Positions 8,231 through 16,126 of a stretch of DNA of 64,000 nt are shown in pieces. A program made the position numbers and the translations under genes. Each line of letters begins with the position of its first letter. Within the stretch, counting starts at the first letter, position 1. The notes beneath the pieces are model-generated. The model was not told where the DNA came from, made no database searches, and worked only from the letters and a program-made list of their open reading frames with translations. Source of the stretch: Pseudonocardia endophytica (GTDB lineage Bacteria > Actinomycetota > Actinomycetes > Mycobacteriales > Pseudonocardiaceae); contig NZ_SMFZ01000002.1 in the NCBI RefSeq assembly GCF_004339565.1, forward strand, positions 310,001-374,000, given 5' to 3'.

Positions 8231-9175
8231 TCAGGCCTCGCCCGCCGCGTGCGGCTCCCGCTCGTCGAGCCACTCCCAGCGTTCGTACGACGGGGCGCCG
8301 AGAGTCTCGTTCAGGCGGCCCAGGTTCAGCCCCGGCGGCGGCGCGGCGATCCACATCCCCGCATCGCCCGCCAGCGACGCGAGCCGTACCGGAGAGCCCC
8401 GTTCCCGCAGGGCGCGCGCCACCTCGACGTGCACGACCGTGCTCAGGTCCTTCGCCGCGCCGCGGTAGGTGAGCGTGCGGGTCTCGCCGCCGATGTCCAG
8501 ACGCAGGCGGGTCGGCCGGTCGTCCCACGCGACGTCGATCTCGTGGGGGACGACGGCGAGTGCCTCCCCGCAGAGCCGGTCCAGGTCCGCGATCTGGGCG
8601 CCGACCGTCGCGGAGTCCTGCTCGACCTGGTCGGCGTGGAACGCGAGCCGCGCCGTGTAGTTCCCGGTCCGGAACCTCGGGTGGTGGTACCCGGCCTCGT
8701 GCAGGGACAGCAGCACGCCGTACGCGGTGACCGGCTCGCCCCGGTCGGCGACGGCCTCGACCAGCCGCGACGGCGTCGGCGCCCGCGGCGCGAACATCCC
8801 GGCGGCGTCCAGCACGTCCACCACCCGGCGGAGATCGGTCCGTCCGCGCTCGGAGAGTGTGGGGCCGGTCGCCTCGTCCTGCGCTTCCGGTGTCACGTCC
8901 GGTGCCGCCTCCGGTTCCGCGGCCGCGGCGGGGTCGTTCCCGACGGCTTCCCCACGGCGGGCCGTGCGCGCACGTCGCAGACCCCTGGCGACGACGACCA
9001 CCGTGACGATCAGAGCGAACGCCGCGACGACGAACGGGAACCAGCGGTCGACCACGCCGCGGTCCGGTCCTCCTGCGCTCAGGCCGAGCCCGGTGAACAG
9101 CGCGACCACCGCGAGCCCGGCGACTCCCTGCAGCGTCGCGACGACCTTCTCGAACGCGCCCCGTCCTCGTCCCAC
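8231..9175 (-). CDS. Membrane-anchored hypothetical protein
   Basis: A 314-residue protein with two hydrophobic helices near the N-terminus (about residues 15-35 and 46-66), then a basic stop-transfer and an acidic Ala/Glu/Pro linker (about 75-105). The soluble C-terminal domain follows, with conserved-looking strands around RLRLDIGGETRTLTYRG. I do not recognise the domain. The layout suggests a cytoplasmic domain tethered by a hairpin. The GTG start is six bases after a TACCCT box, and the promoter is interlocked with that of the divergent Fe-S gene, which may mean shared control. Confidence 0.75.
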   Translation of the reverse strand: MGRGRGAFEKVVATLQGVAGLAVVALFTGLGLSAGGPDRGVVDRWFPFVVAAFALIVTVVVVARGLRRARTARRGEAVGNDPAAAAEPEAAPDVTPEAQDEATGPTLSERGRTDLRRVVDVLDAAGMFAPRAPTPSRLVEAVADRGEPVTAYGVLLSLHEAGYHHPRFRTGNYTARLAFHADQVEQDSATVGAQIADLDRLCGEALAVVPHEIDVAWDDRPTRLRLDIGGETRTLTYRGAAKDLSTVVHVEVARALRERGSPVRLASLAGDAGMWIAAPPPGLNLGRLNETLGAPSYERWEWLDEREPHAAGEA

Positions 9176-9181
9176 AGGGCG

Positions 9182-9199
9182 AGGGTAGGGATCTACCGT
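9182..9199. promoter_or_regulatory. Interlocked divergent leaderless promoters
   Basis: TACCCT (minus strand, 9187-9182) lies six bases before the GTG at 9175, and TACCGT (plus strand, 9194-9199) lies eight bases before the GTG at 9208. The two -10 boxes are only six bases apart, so RNA polymerase probably cannot occupy both at once. Confidence 0.5.
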
Positions 9200-9207
9200 T
9201 CACTGCT

Positions 9208-9960
9208 GTGGAGGTGCTCGCGGACGGACACGGACTCGGCGACCGGTTCGTGGCCGAGCTCGGCGTGCCCGACGAGCCGGGGTGGATCGCGTGCGGTGAC
9301 CTGTTCGGCGACCGGCTCCCCGCCGTGCTCGACGCCGTCGCCGCACGTCGCGGGGCATCGTCGGCGTCGGTGGCGGCGTCGCTGCTGTTCGAGCAGTTCG
9401 CGCTGCGCCTGGCCTCTCCGGTGGTCGCGGCGTGGGTGCGGCAGGGCTCCGTGCTCGACGGCCGTCCGTCCGCGGTCAGCGCGCTCGTCGACGACGGCGT
9501 GCTGCGCCGGCTGGCGTTCGCGCAGCCGCCCGTATCCGGCGGGGACCTGCAGGCGGTGGCCGCGTCCCTGCGGGCCGGGCTGGAACCGGCGGCCGACACG
9601 CTGGCGCGACTCACCCGCGTCGGGCAGCGGACGTTGCGGGGGGCGATGGCCAACGCCGTCGCGAACACGTTCCTGCACCTGTCGTGGCCGGAACCGGACC
9701 GGGCCCGGTACGTCGACGACGCGGCAGCCGTCCTGGCCGCCGTGCCCGGGTGCACCGGGACGGTCGGGATCGAGGCCGTCGACGTGGACGGTGAGTCCTG
9801 GATGTACACCGACCGGAACACGTGCTGCCTCGCGTTCCGCACGTCGGTGAACCGGGACCGGGAGCAGCACTACTGCATGACGTGCCCGGTGGTGCCTCGC
9901 GCGACGATCGTCGAGGAGTTCGGGCGGGCCACGGCGTCCTACCGGGCCCGGCACGGATAG
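9208..9960 (+). CDS. FhuF-like (2Fe-2S) ferric-siderophore reductase family protein
   Basis: A 250-residue protein whose C-terminus has the FhuF-type cysteine array: Cys206-Cys207, then Cys223 and Cys226 (TCCLAF ... HYCMTCPV). In FhuF this CC-x(n)-CxxC pattern binds an unusual 2Fe-2S cluster used to reduce iron in imported siderophores. The helical N-terminal part lacks other clear motifs. No siderophore transporter adjoins it, so the substrate is unknown. The stop codon TAG doubles as the first three bases of the TAGTTT box serving the next gene. Confidence 0.8.
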   Translation: MEVLADGHGLGDRFVAELGVPDEPGWIACGDLFGDRLPAVLDAVAARRGASSASVAASLLFEQFALRLASPVVAAWVRQGSVLDGRPSAVSALVDDGVLRRLAFAQPPVSGGDLQAVAASLRAGLEPAADTLARLTRVGQRTLRGAMANAVANTFLHLSWPEPDRARYVDDAAAVLAAVPGCTGTVGIEAVDVDGESWMYTDRNTCCLAFRTSVNRDREQHYCMTCPVVPRATIVEEFGRATASYRARHG

Positions 9961-9963
9961 TTT
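9958..9963 (+). promoter_or_regulatory. -10 box of a probable leaderless phospholipase-D-like gene promoter
   Basis: TAGTTT is six bases before the ATG at 9970. Its first three bases are the stop codon of the upstream Fe-S gene. Confidence 0.45.
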
Positions 9964-9969
9964 CGCGAC

Positions 9970-11616
9970 ATGGACGCGCTGCGCCGCCTGCAGGAGCGGT
10001 ACCTCCGGCCGTCGACGGACACGTGCCCCACGTTCGTCGAGGACAGCGAGTGGGTCCCGGTCGTCGACGGCATCGAGTACTTCGCGCAGATCCGGTCCCT
10101 GATCGAACGGGCCGGGCCGGGGGACAGCGTGTTCGCGACCGGCCTGCAGATCGAGTCCGACATGGACCTGTCCGGGCTCCGACCCGGTGAACCCGGGTAC
10201 GAGCCGTTGAGCGAGGTACTGGCGCGCAAGGCCTCTGATGGCGTCGACGTGCGGATCCTGCTGACCGCCGCGGTGTTCTCCGGATCGGTGCCACTGGTCA
10301 AGATCGGCCCGTTCCGCGCCAACGTGTTCGCCGCGATCGCGTTCCGCAGGCACCCGTCGTTGCGCGCGCGGGTGCTGCTGGACTGGTCCGGTGCGGGGAT
10401 CGGCTGCCACCACCAGAAGATGGTCGTGCTGCACGTCGGGGGCGAGCTGACCGCGTACGTCGGCGGGCTCGACCTGTCCGCCAACCGCTACGACGCCGAG
10501 CCGCACGACCGTCTGTCCATCTCCGACGATCGCTGGGGCTGGCACGACGGCGCCGTCCGGCTCCGCGGCCCGGCCGCCACCCGCGTGTGGGAGGTCTACA
10601 GGGGACGGTGGATGGAGGCGGCGTCGCTGCCGGAGCGCACGACCTGGTTCCCGCCAGCGCGATGGGAGGTGATGAACCCGGAACCGTTCCTGACGGATCT
10701 CCCGGTTGCTCCGGCCGCGCCGCCGCACGAGTCGCCGGGTACGGCCGTACAGGTGCTGCGCTCGTTCCGGCCGTGGAAGATCGACCAGTACTTCGCGCTG
10801 TACCGCAGGCACTGGGAGATCCTGCCGCGCCGCGGCGTGCACGAGGTCTTCCACGCGCTGTCCACCGCGATCCGCGCCGCGCGGCACTTCATCTACCTCG
10901 AGGACCAGTACTTCTACGAGGCGCCGGGCGGGCGGCGCGCGTTCCGCCTCTACGGCCTGCTGCGCGACGCGGCCGAGCGCGGCGTGAAGATCGTGCTCGT
11001 CTGCTCGGGGCGCAAGGACCCCGCCGATGGGGGCGTCAACAAGTTCCGCCGCCGCGTCACCGGCGACATCCAGCGCGGCGTGATCGACAAGCTGAAGCCC
11101 GCCGACCGCGGCAACGTGATGATGCACCGCATCGAGGGCCTGACCGTCCACACCAAACTGATGATCGTCGACGACGTGTTCGCGTCCGTCGGGTCGGCGA
11201 ACTTCTTCTCCCGGTCCATGCGCGGCACCGACACCGAACTGTCCACAGTGCTCGTCACGACCGGAACCCAGGTCCGCGACCTGCGGGTCCGGCTGTGGGC
11301 CGAGCACCTGCGCACCCCGCTGACCGACGAGCTGCGCCCGTTCCTGGAGGACATCGACCTGGCGATCGGCATCTGGCACCCGTACTGGCTGCCGCCGGAC
11401 GCCCCGGCCGGGACGTGGCGGCGGGACGGGTACCCGGCCGGGTTCGCGCCGGAGGAACGGGTGCTGGTGCCGGTCGGTCCGTGGCCGGAGCCCTCGCCGC
11501 GCCCGTTCCAGCGCGCCGCGTCCGGCGCCGCCCGGGGCGCCGCGAAGGGTGCCCGTGCGGCCGCGCGGGCCGCGCAGTCCGGCGCCCAGGCCGCGCGCGG
11601 GAGCTCCGGGCGGTAG
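9970..11616 (+). CDS. Phospholipase D-like protein with one atypical HKD motif
   Basis: A 548-residue two-domain member of the PLD superfamily, which includes phospholipases, cardiolipin synthases and phosphatidyltransferases. The second HKD motif is complete (His394, Lys396, Asp401 in HTKLMIVDD, followed by GSANF). The first motif has His148 and Lys150 but a His at 155 where Asp is expected, followed by YVGGLDL, the usual downstream Gly-Gly. There is no signal peptide. The last 35 residues are Ala/Arg/Gly-rich and probably disordered. The His and Lys needed for catalysis are kept, so activity is plausible; substrate unknown. Confidence 0.88.
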   Translation: MDALRRLQERYLRPSTDTCPTFVEDSEWVPVVDGIEYFAQIRSLIERAGPGDSVFATGLQIESDMDLSGLRPGEPGYEPLSEVLARKASDGVDVRILLTAAVFSGSVPLVKIGPFRANVFAAIAFRRHPSLRARVLLDWSGAGIGCHHQKMVVLHVGGELTAYVGGLDLSANRYDAEPHDRLSISDDRWGWHDGAVRLRGPAATRVWEVYRGRWMEAASLPERTTWFPPARWEVMNPEPFLTDLPVAPAAPPHESPGTAVQVLRSFRPWKIDQYFALYRRHWEILPRRGVHEVFHALSTAIRAARHFIYLEDQYFYEAPGGRRAFRLYGLLRDAAERGVKIVLVCSGRKDPADGGVNKFRRRVTGDIQRGVIDKLKPADRGNVMMHRIEGLTVHTKLMIVDDVFASVGSANFFSRSMRGTDTELSTVLVTTGTQVRDLRVRLWAEHLRTPLTDELRPFLEDIDLAIGIWHPYWLPPDAPAGTWRRDGYPAGFAPEERVLVPVGPWPEPSPRPFQRAASGAARGAAKGARAAARAAQSGAQAARGSSGR

Positions 11617-11632
11617 CGCGGGATCTCCCGAC

Positions 11633-12901
11633 TCAGGCCGGCTCGAGCGTGTCGAATCCGCAGTACGGGACGAGGACCTCCGGGATCCGGACGCTGCCGT
11701 CGGGCTGCTGGCCCTGCTCCAGGATCGCGACGAGCGTGCGTCCGATCGGCATACCGGAACTGTTCAGCGTCGCCGCGAACCCGCGGGTGCCGTCCTTGGA
11801 CCTCGTCCGGATGCCGGCCCGTCGGGCCTGGAACTGCCCGAAGTCGCTGGCCGACGCGATCTCCCGGTACTGGCCCTGGCCGGGCAGCCACACCTCGATG
11901 TCGTAGGTCATCTCGGAGGAGAACCCGGTGTCGCCGGCGGCCAGCTTCACGACGCGGTAGGCGAGACCCAGCTCCTGCAGCACGGTCTCGGCGTGCCCGA
12001 CGAGCAGCTCCAGCTCGGCGCGCGACTCCTCAGGGCGCACGACCCGCACGAGCTCGACCTTCGAGAACTCGTGCAGCCGGATCAGGCCACGCGTGTCCTT
12101 GCCGTAGCTGCCGGCCTCCGAGCGGAAGCACGGCGTGTGCGCCGTGTACGCCAGCGGCAGATCCTCCGCGGTCAGCGTCTCGCGGGCGTGCAGGTTCGTG
12201 AGGGGAACCTCGGCCGTCGGGATCAGGTAGAGGTCCCGGTCCGCGACGCCGGTCTTGAACAGGTCCTGCTCGAACTTCGGCAGCTGCCCGGTTCCGGTCA
12301 CCGCCTCGCGGTTGACCAGCGTCGGGACCGAGAACTCGGTGTAGCCGTGGCGCTCGGTCGCCAGGTCCAGGAAGAACCGCGACAGCGCCCGCTCCAGCCT
12401 CGGGCCCTTCCCGGTGAGCACGGCGAACCGCGGGCCGGAGAGCTTCGTCGCCCGCGCCAGGTCGAGGATGCCGACGGCCTCGCCGACCGTGACGTGGTCC
12501 TTCGCGCCCTCGATCTCGACCGGCTCGCCCCAGGTGCGGACGATCTCGGCGTCGGCCTCGCTGGTGCCGTCCGGGATCTCGTCGGCGGGCAGGTTGGGGA
12601 TGCCGAGCAGGTACTCGGTCAACTCGGCGTCCAGGCGGTCGCGCTCGGCGTCCGCCTCCGAGACCGTCGACTTCAGGTCCCGCGACTGCCCGACGAGTGC
12701 GGGCCGGTCCTGGGCGGACGCCGTCTTCACCTCGGCGGACAGGCGCTTCGACTCGGCGCGCGCGTCGTCGCCGCGTCCGATGGCGGCGTTGCGGCCGGAG
12801 AGCACCTTCTCCAGGTACGCGGTGTCCAGGGTGAAGCCGCGCCGGGCGAGCTTGCGCACGGCGTCGGTGGCGGGGTCCAGCAGGACGCGGGGGTCGTGCA
12901 T
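11633..12901 (-). CDS. serS: Seryl-tRNA synthetase
   Basis: A class II aminoacyl-tRNA synthetase of 422 residues that charges tRNA-Ser with serine. The N-terminal coiled-coil arm (about residues 30-105) is followed by the catalytic core with motif 2 (PCFRSEAGSYGKDTRGLIRLHEF) and motif 3 (NSSGMPIGRTLVAILEQ). The ATG at 12901 aligns with the usual MHDPRVLL-type start and is preceded at six bases by TACGCT. The length is standard. It is the only translation enzyme in this part of the window. Confidence 0.97.
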   Translation of the reverse strand: MHDPRVLLDPATDAVRKLARRGFTLDTAYLEKVLSGRNAAIGRGDDARAESKRLSAEVKTASAQDRPALVGQSRDLKSTVSEADAERDRLDAELTEYLLGIPNLPADEIPDGTSEADAEIVRTWGEPVEIEGAKDHVTVGEAVGILDLARATKLSGPRFAVLTGKGPRLERALSRFFLDLATERHGYTEFSVPTLVNREAVTGTGQLPKFEQDLFKTGVADRDLYLIPTAEVPLTNLHARETLTAEDLPLAYTAHTPCFRSEAGSYGKDTRGLIRLHEFSKVELVRVVRPEESRAELELLVGHAETVLQELGLAYRVVKLAAGDTGFSSEMTYDIEVWLPGQGQYREIASASDFGQFQARRAGIRTRSKDGTRGFAATLNSSGMPIGRTLVAILEQGQQPDGSVRIPEVLVPYCGFDTLEPA

Positions 12902-12907
12902 CGGTCG

Positions 12908-12913
12908 AGCGTA
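12908..12913 (-). promoter_or_regulatory. -10 box of a probable leaderless serS promoter
   Basis: TACGCT on the minus strand is six bases before the serS ATG. Confidence 0.5.
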
Positions 12914-12975
12914 TCGCCACCGTGCGAGCGCTATTCGGGCCCGTTCACAGTTGCGAACCACGTCGTCGTCCGGCC

Positions 12976-14442
12976 GTGGCGGACCCGTCCGCCGACGAGC
13001 CTGTCCCGGTGTCCCCGCGGCGCCCGGAACCGGGTCTCGACCAGACCGGCGATCCAGCCGCGCTGATCGTCGCCGACCTGCCTGCCGTGGCGACCATGGC
13101 CGGGAAGCTGGAGACGCTCGGTGGCGCGCTGGAGCGCACGGCCCGCGGCTTGCGGGGCATCGAGGTCGGGCAGTGGTCCGGCGACGCGGCGGACGCGTTC
13201 CGGGCGCGGTTCGACGAGTCGCCCCGCGCCTGGTTCACCGGAGCCGACGCGTTCGCCGACGCGGCAGGCGCGTGCCGCCGGTTCGCCGGGGCCGTCGGGC
13301 AGGCGCGGCAGCAGGCGGGCGAGGCGGCCGAGCTCTACCGGCAGGGCGTCGCGGCCAGCGACGCGGCGGTGCGCGAACGGAACGCGACGGTGTTCGACGC
13401 GTCCGCTCCGCCGCCGACGTTCGTCGATCCGGGTGTGCCGATGGTCGAGCAGGCCGTCGCGCTGCTCTCGCAGGCCAGGGCCGCCCGGGACGCGGCCGGC
13501 TCCGATGCGGCACGGGCGGTCGCCTCGGCGGCGGCGTCCGCGCCGGACCCGCCGTCCGGCTGGTCGCGGGCGGCAGTCGAGGCGTCCGACCTGCTCTCCG
13601 ACGTCGGGCGTGTGCTGCCCGGCATCGGCGAGGGCGTGGAGGACATCTACCGGGCCGCCCGGATGCTGAACCCGATCGATCCGTGGAACGTGACCCATCC
13701 GGCGTCCTACGTGGACGGTGTTTCGTCGACGGCGGCCGGTCTCGTCCAGGCCAACCTGCACCCGTCGGAGCTGGTGAAGGGGGCCGTCGGGACGGGATGG
13801 GGGTCGGACCCGGGGCACGCGGCGGGGAAGCTCCTCCCGGGTCTCGCGCTGTCCGTCGCGACCGGTGGGTCGGGGAAGATCGCCACCACGGTCGCGGAGC
13901 GGTCGGCGGCCAGGGCGATCCGGAAGGTCCGGCCACCCGCGAAGACCGAGACGGCGCCGGAGCTGCCGGTCCGGGCCTCCATGGACCCGAGATTCCGGGG
14001 TGAGGAGCGTGGCGAGGCGGAGGGTCTCGCCAAGCCGCACAACGTGCGCTACCTCTCCGACAAGGCGTTGGAGCGGCACCGGCTGACCGTGCACGACGGG
14101 CTGCTCTACGACGGGCGGGGCAGGCCGTTCCACTCGGCGCCGGGCGGCTCGGTGTGGAGCGAGTCGGAGGATCGCTCGATCTTCGTCGTGGACGACAAAG
14201 GCAATCTGTACGCGTCGAACGAGCAGGAGAAGGGCGCCCTGCACCATTCGAGCTTTCTCAGCGGCGGCCCGGTCGCGGGTGCGGGGGAGATCGGTGTGGT
14301 GAACGGGAAGGTCACGTTCCTGTCCGATCGCAGCGGCCACTATTCGCCGCCGGCGGACTGCATCACGCAGGCGATCCGGTACCTCTATCACCAGGAAGGG
14401 TTGAACATCGATGGTGGAACGCTCCAGCGCTGGGGCGAGTGA
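12976..14442 (+). CDS. Putative type VII-secreted effector A (WXG-type N-terminus, unknown C-terminal module)
   Basis: A 488-residue protein. Residues 30-170 are helical and contain a WXG turn (GQWSGDAADAF, Trp67), the hallmark of ESX substrates. A central region has ASYVDGVSS and ELVKGAVGTGWGSDP. From about residue 360 there is a beta-rich module with LTVHDGLLYD, FVVDDKGNLY, HHSSFLSGGPVAGAGE (His at 423) and SGHYSPP. This module is the probable effector part; I cannot name its fold. Effector B at 16127 is a full-length paralogue. The downstream gene overlaps its end by 32 bases, as toxin/immunity pairs often do. The start is uncertain: GTG 12976 or GTG 13009, the latter matching paralogue B better. 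Confidence 0.8.
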   Translation: MADPSADEPVPVSPRRPEPGLDQTGDPAALIVADLPAVATMAGKLETLGGALERTARGLRGIEVGQWSGDAADAFRARFDESPRAWFTGADAFADAAGACRRFAGAVGQARQQAGEAAELYRQGVAASDAAVRERNATVFDASAPPPTFVDPGVPMVEQAVALLSQARAARDAAGSDAARAVASAAASAPDPPSGWSRAAVEASDLLSDVGRVLPGIGEGVEDIYRAARMLNPIDPWNVTHPASYVDGVSSTAAGLVQANLHPSELVKGAVGTGWGSDPGHAAGKLLPGLALSVATGGSGKIATTVAERSAARAIRKVRPPAKTETAPELPVRASMDPRFRGEERGEAEGLAKPHNVRYLSDKALERHRLTVHDGLLYDGRGRPFHSAPGGSVWSESEDRSIFVVDDKGNLYASNEQEKGALHHSSFLSGGPVAGAGEIGVVNGKVTFLSDRSGHYSPPADCITQAIRYLYHQEGLNIDGGTLQRWGE

Positions 14443-15073
14443 CCTCAGTACCGACGCCTTCGTCGTGACCGACCGGATCCGGCTCGCCGTCGACTACCGG
14501 CCCCTCGACGAGGCGTTGGCGCACCGCATGGCGCGGGCCCTGATCTGGGAACCCCTGACCGGGATGACGATCGAGCAGGAGTACGACGGCCTGCTCGAGG
14601 CACTGGCGTCGGACCACCGACTGTCGACCTGGACGGGCGATCCCCGGGCGGAGGGGACGCCGATCCCGGAAGCGCGGTTCCGTGACTACCTGAGAGCCAT
14701 CGTCCGGAATCTCGACGCGATGCGGCCGTGGCCCCGGCCGCTGATCCGCGTGCTGCCCGTCGAGATCTACGAGAGGTCCTACGCGAGCTCCCGGACGATC
14801 GCGCGGCTCCTTGTCGACGTACTCGACGTCCAGAGCCGGATCCATCGGGCACTGCTTCCGGTCGATCTCGCCGACGGCTCGCAGTACTGCGCGTCGGTCG
14901 TCGAACTGCGCAGCGGCCGGGAGATCGCGTTCGTCGGGGACTGGTTTCCCGACGACGGAAACGACTTCGTCGCCGTGCAGACGCGCGATCCGGACGTCCC
15001 CGCGGCCGAGATCGTCGCGGAGCTGACGTCCGATTCGACATTCGATCCCGAGGAGTGCCAGATCCTGCGCTGA
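14411..15073 (+). CDS. Putative cognate immunity/partner protein A
   Basis: A 220-residue soluble protein with no signal peptide or membrane segment. It overlaps the 3' end of effector A by 32 bases in another frame, which implies coupled translation. It is paralogous to the gene at 17610: shared blocks are LDAMRPWP, SRIHRALLP, LRSGREIAFVGDWFPDD and RDPDVPAAEIVAELTS. The pairing of each large WXG-type gene with one copy of this family is the usual layout of a secreted toxin with its cytoplasmic antidote. That role is inference; no characterised family recognised. Confidence 0.75.
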   Translation: MVERSSAGASDLSTDAFVVTDRIRLAVDYRPLDEALAHRMARALIWEPLTGMTIEQEYDGLLEALASDHRLSTWTGDPRAEGTPIPEARFRDYLRAIVRNLDAMRPWPRPLIRVLPVEIYERSYASSRTIARLLVDVLDVQSRIHRALLPVDLADGSQYCASVVELRSGREIAFVGDWFPDDGNDFVAVQTRDPDVPAAEIVAELTSDSTFDPEECQILR

Positions 15074-15156
15074 GGCGTTCGCGGTTGCCAACGGTTCGTC
15101 GGAATCGCCGCGGGACGACCCGACGGTCGCGATCCTCGTCGGGTGCGGAGCTACCG

Positions 15157-15230
15157 ATGAGCGAGCCTGCGAGCGAATCGTCGACACAGCGCCCGCGCGA
15201 AGCGCCGACCGAGCGCAGCGAGGGAGTGCA
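15157..15230 (+). repeat. GAGCGAGC-type leader element (copy 1)
   Basis: The stretch starts ATGAGCGAGC, contains GCCGACCGAGCGCAGCGAGG and ends at a Shine-Dalgarno-like GAGGGAG before the ATG at 15231. It could encode a 25-residue Ser/Glu-rich peptide whose stop overlaps that ATG (ATGA). A similar layout recurs at 24692. Confidence 0.45.
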
Positions 15231-15560
15231 ATGAGCTGGCTGACCAGCGAGATCGACGCCTATCACGACGGCGTCCCCTGCCCGGAGGCGCTCGCCGCAG
15301 CGCTGCGTGGGTCCGAGCTTCTCGTCCCGCTGGTCGACGGCGACCTCCCGATGTGCGTCGCCGACCGCGGGCTGGTGTGGATCTGCGCGTTCACCTCGTC
15401 ACGCAGTCTCGCCCGGTTCGCGACGGCCCGCGGCGGGGGCGACGACGAGTGGACCTACCGGCGCGTGCGCGGCACCGAGCTGACCGACCTCGCGTACGGC
15501 GTCGCCGTCGACCTCGGCGGACGCAGGCCGATGTTGTTCCCGGCCGGGTGCACGTCGTGA
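15231..15560 (+). CDS. SseB/SAV_915-like small protein of the type VII locus
   Basis: A 109-residue protein with the compact alpha/beta pattern of SseB N-terminal-like proteins: SELLVPLVDGD, then GLVWICAFTSSRSLARFA, then a C-terminal strand RRPMLFPAG. Such proteins occur repeatedly beside WXG-type genes in actinobacteria, where their role is not settled (a chaperone-like role has been suggested). A GAGGGAG ribosome site lies five bases before the ATG. Its TGA overlaps the next start (GTGA). It appears to begin the transcription unit that contains effector B. Confidence 0.65.
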   Translation: MSWLTSEIDAYHDGVPCPEALAAALRGSELLVPLVDGDLPMCVADRGLVWICAFTSSRSLARFATARGGGDDEWTYRRVRGTELTDLAYGVAVDLGGRRPMLFPAGCTS

Positions 15561-16123
15561 CCGCGTCCGGGTACCGGGCCGCGCCGGCCGCGATGAGGGA
15601 CGCCGCCGACGGCATCGACGGGCTCGTCGGTGAGCTCGGGACGCTGACGACGGCCGGTCGTGCCGGCGCAGGCCGCGGCGTCGCGGCGCTGGAGCTCGAC
15701 CCGGACCAGGTCGGGCACGACGAGCTCGCCGCCGCGTTCGCGACGTTCTGCGAGCGGTGGGAGTGGGGCGTGCGCGCGCTCGTGCAGTCCGGCACGGAGA
15801 TGGCGGAGGGCCTGCGCGAGTCGTCGAAGGCCTACGAGAACGCCGACGCGGAGACCGGGTCGTTGTTCTCCCGGCTGCTCTCCGACGCCGTCGGGGATCC
15901 GCGCGCCGACCCGGAGCAGGCCGCGCGGCGCACGCCGGAGGAGATCCTGCGCGACGACTCCCCGGACTCGTCCTGGTCGGACGCCGGGAGGTCGATGGCG
16001 GACACCTGGTCGGCGGTCGGCAAGGACGTGCTCGACACCGGCACGGACCGGGTCCTGCGCTGGGCCGATGGCGAGAACCCGTACGCCCCGGAGCTCGACG
16101 CGCTGCACGAGATCGTGGAGTGA
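15557..16123 (+). CDS. EspC/WXG100-like type VII secretion target
   Basis: A 188-residue, mostly helical protein. The first 100 residues match the ESX-secretion-associated family: YRAAPAAMRDAADGIDGLV, then FCERWEWGVRALVQSG with a W-x-W-G turn, then EMAEGLRESSKAYENAD, giving a helical hairpin with a Y-x-x-x-D/E-like tail. The acidic C-terminal region (about 105-188) is unique to this protein. It overlaps the SseB-like gene by four bases and ends three bases before effector B. It is a likely secretion partner or helical dimer mate of effector B. Confidence 0.75.
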   Translation: MTASGYRAAPAAMRDAADGIDGLVGELGTLTTAGRAGAGRGVAALELDPDQVGHDELAAAFATFCERWEWGVRALVQSGTEMAEGLRESSKAYENADAETGSLFSRLLSDAVGDPRADPEQAARRTPEEILRDDSPDSSWSDAGRSMADTWSAVGKDVLDTGTDRVLRWADGENPYAPELDALHEIVE

Positions 16124-16126
16124 CCG

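Noticed and set aside
9193..11379. 728-codon minus-strand open frame opposite the Fe-S and PLD-like genes
   Set aside because: Its composition (His/Arg/Asp-rich, no motifs) is that of an antisense shadow; both plus-strand genes have clear family motifs.
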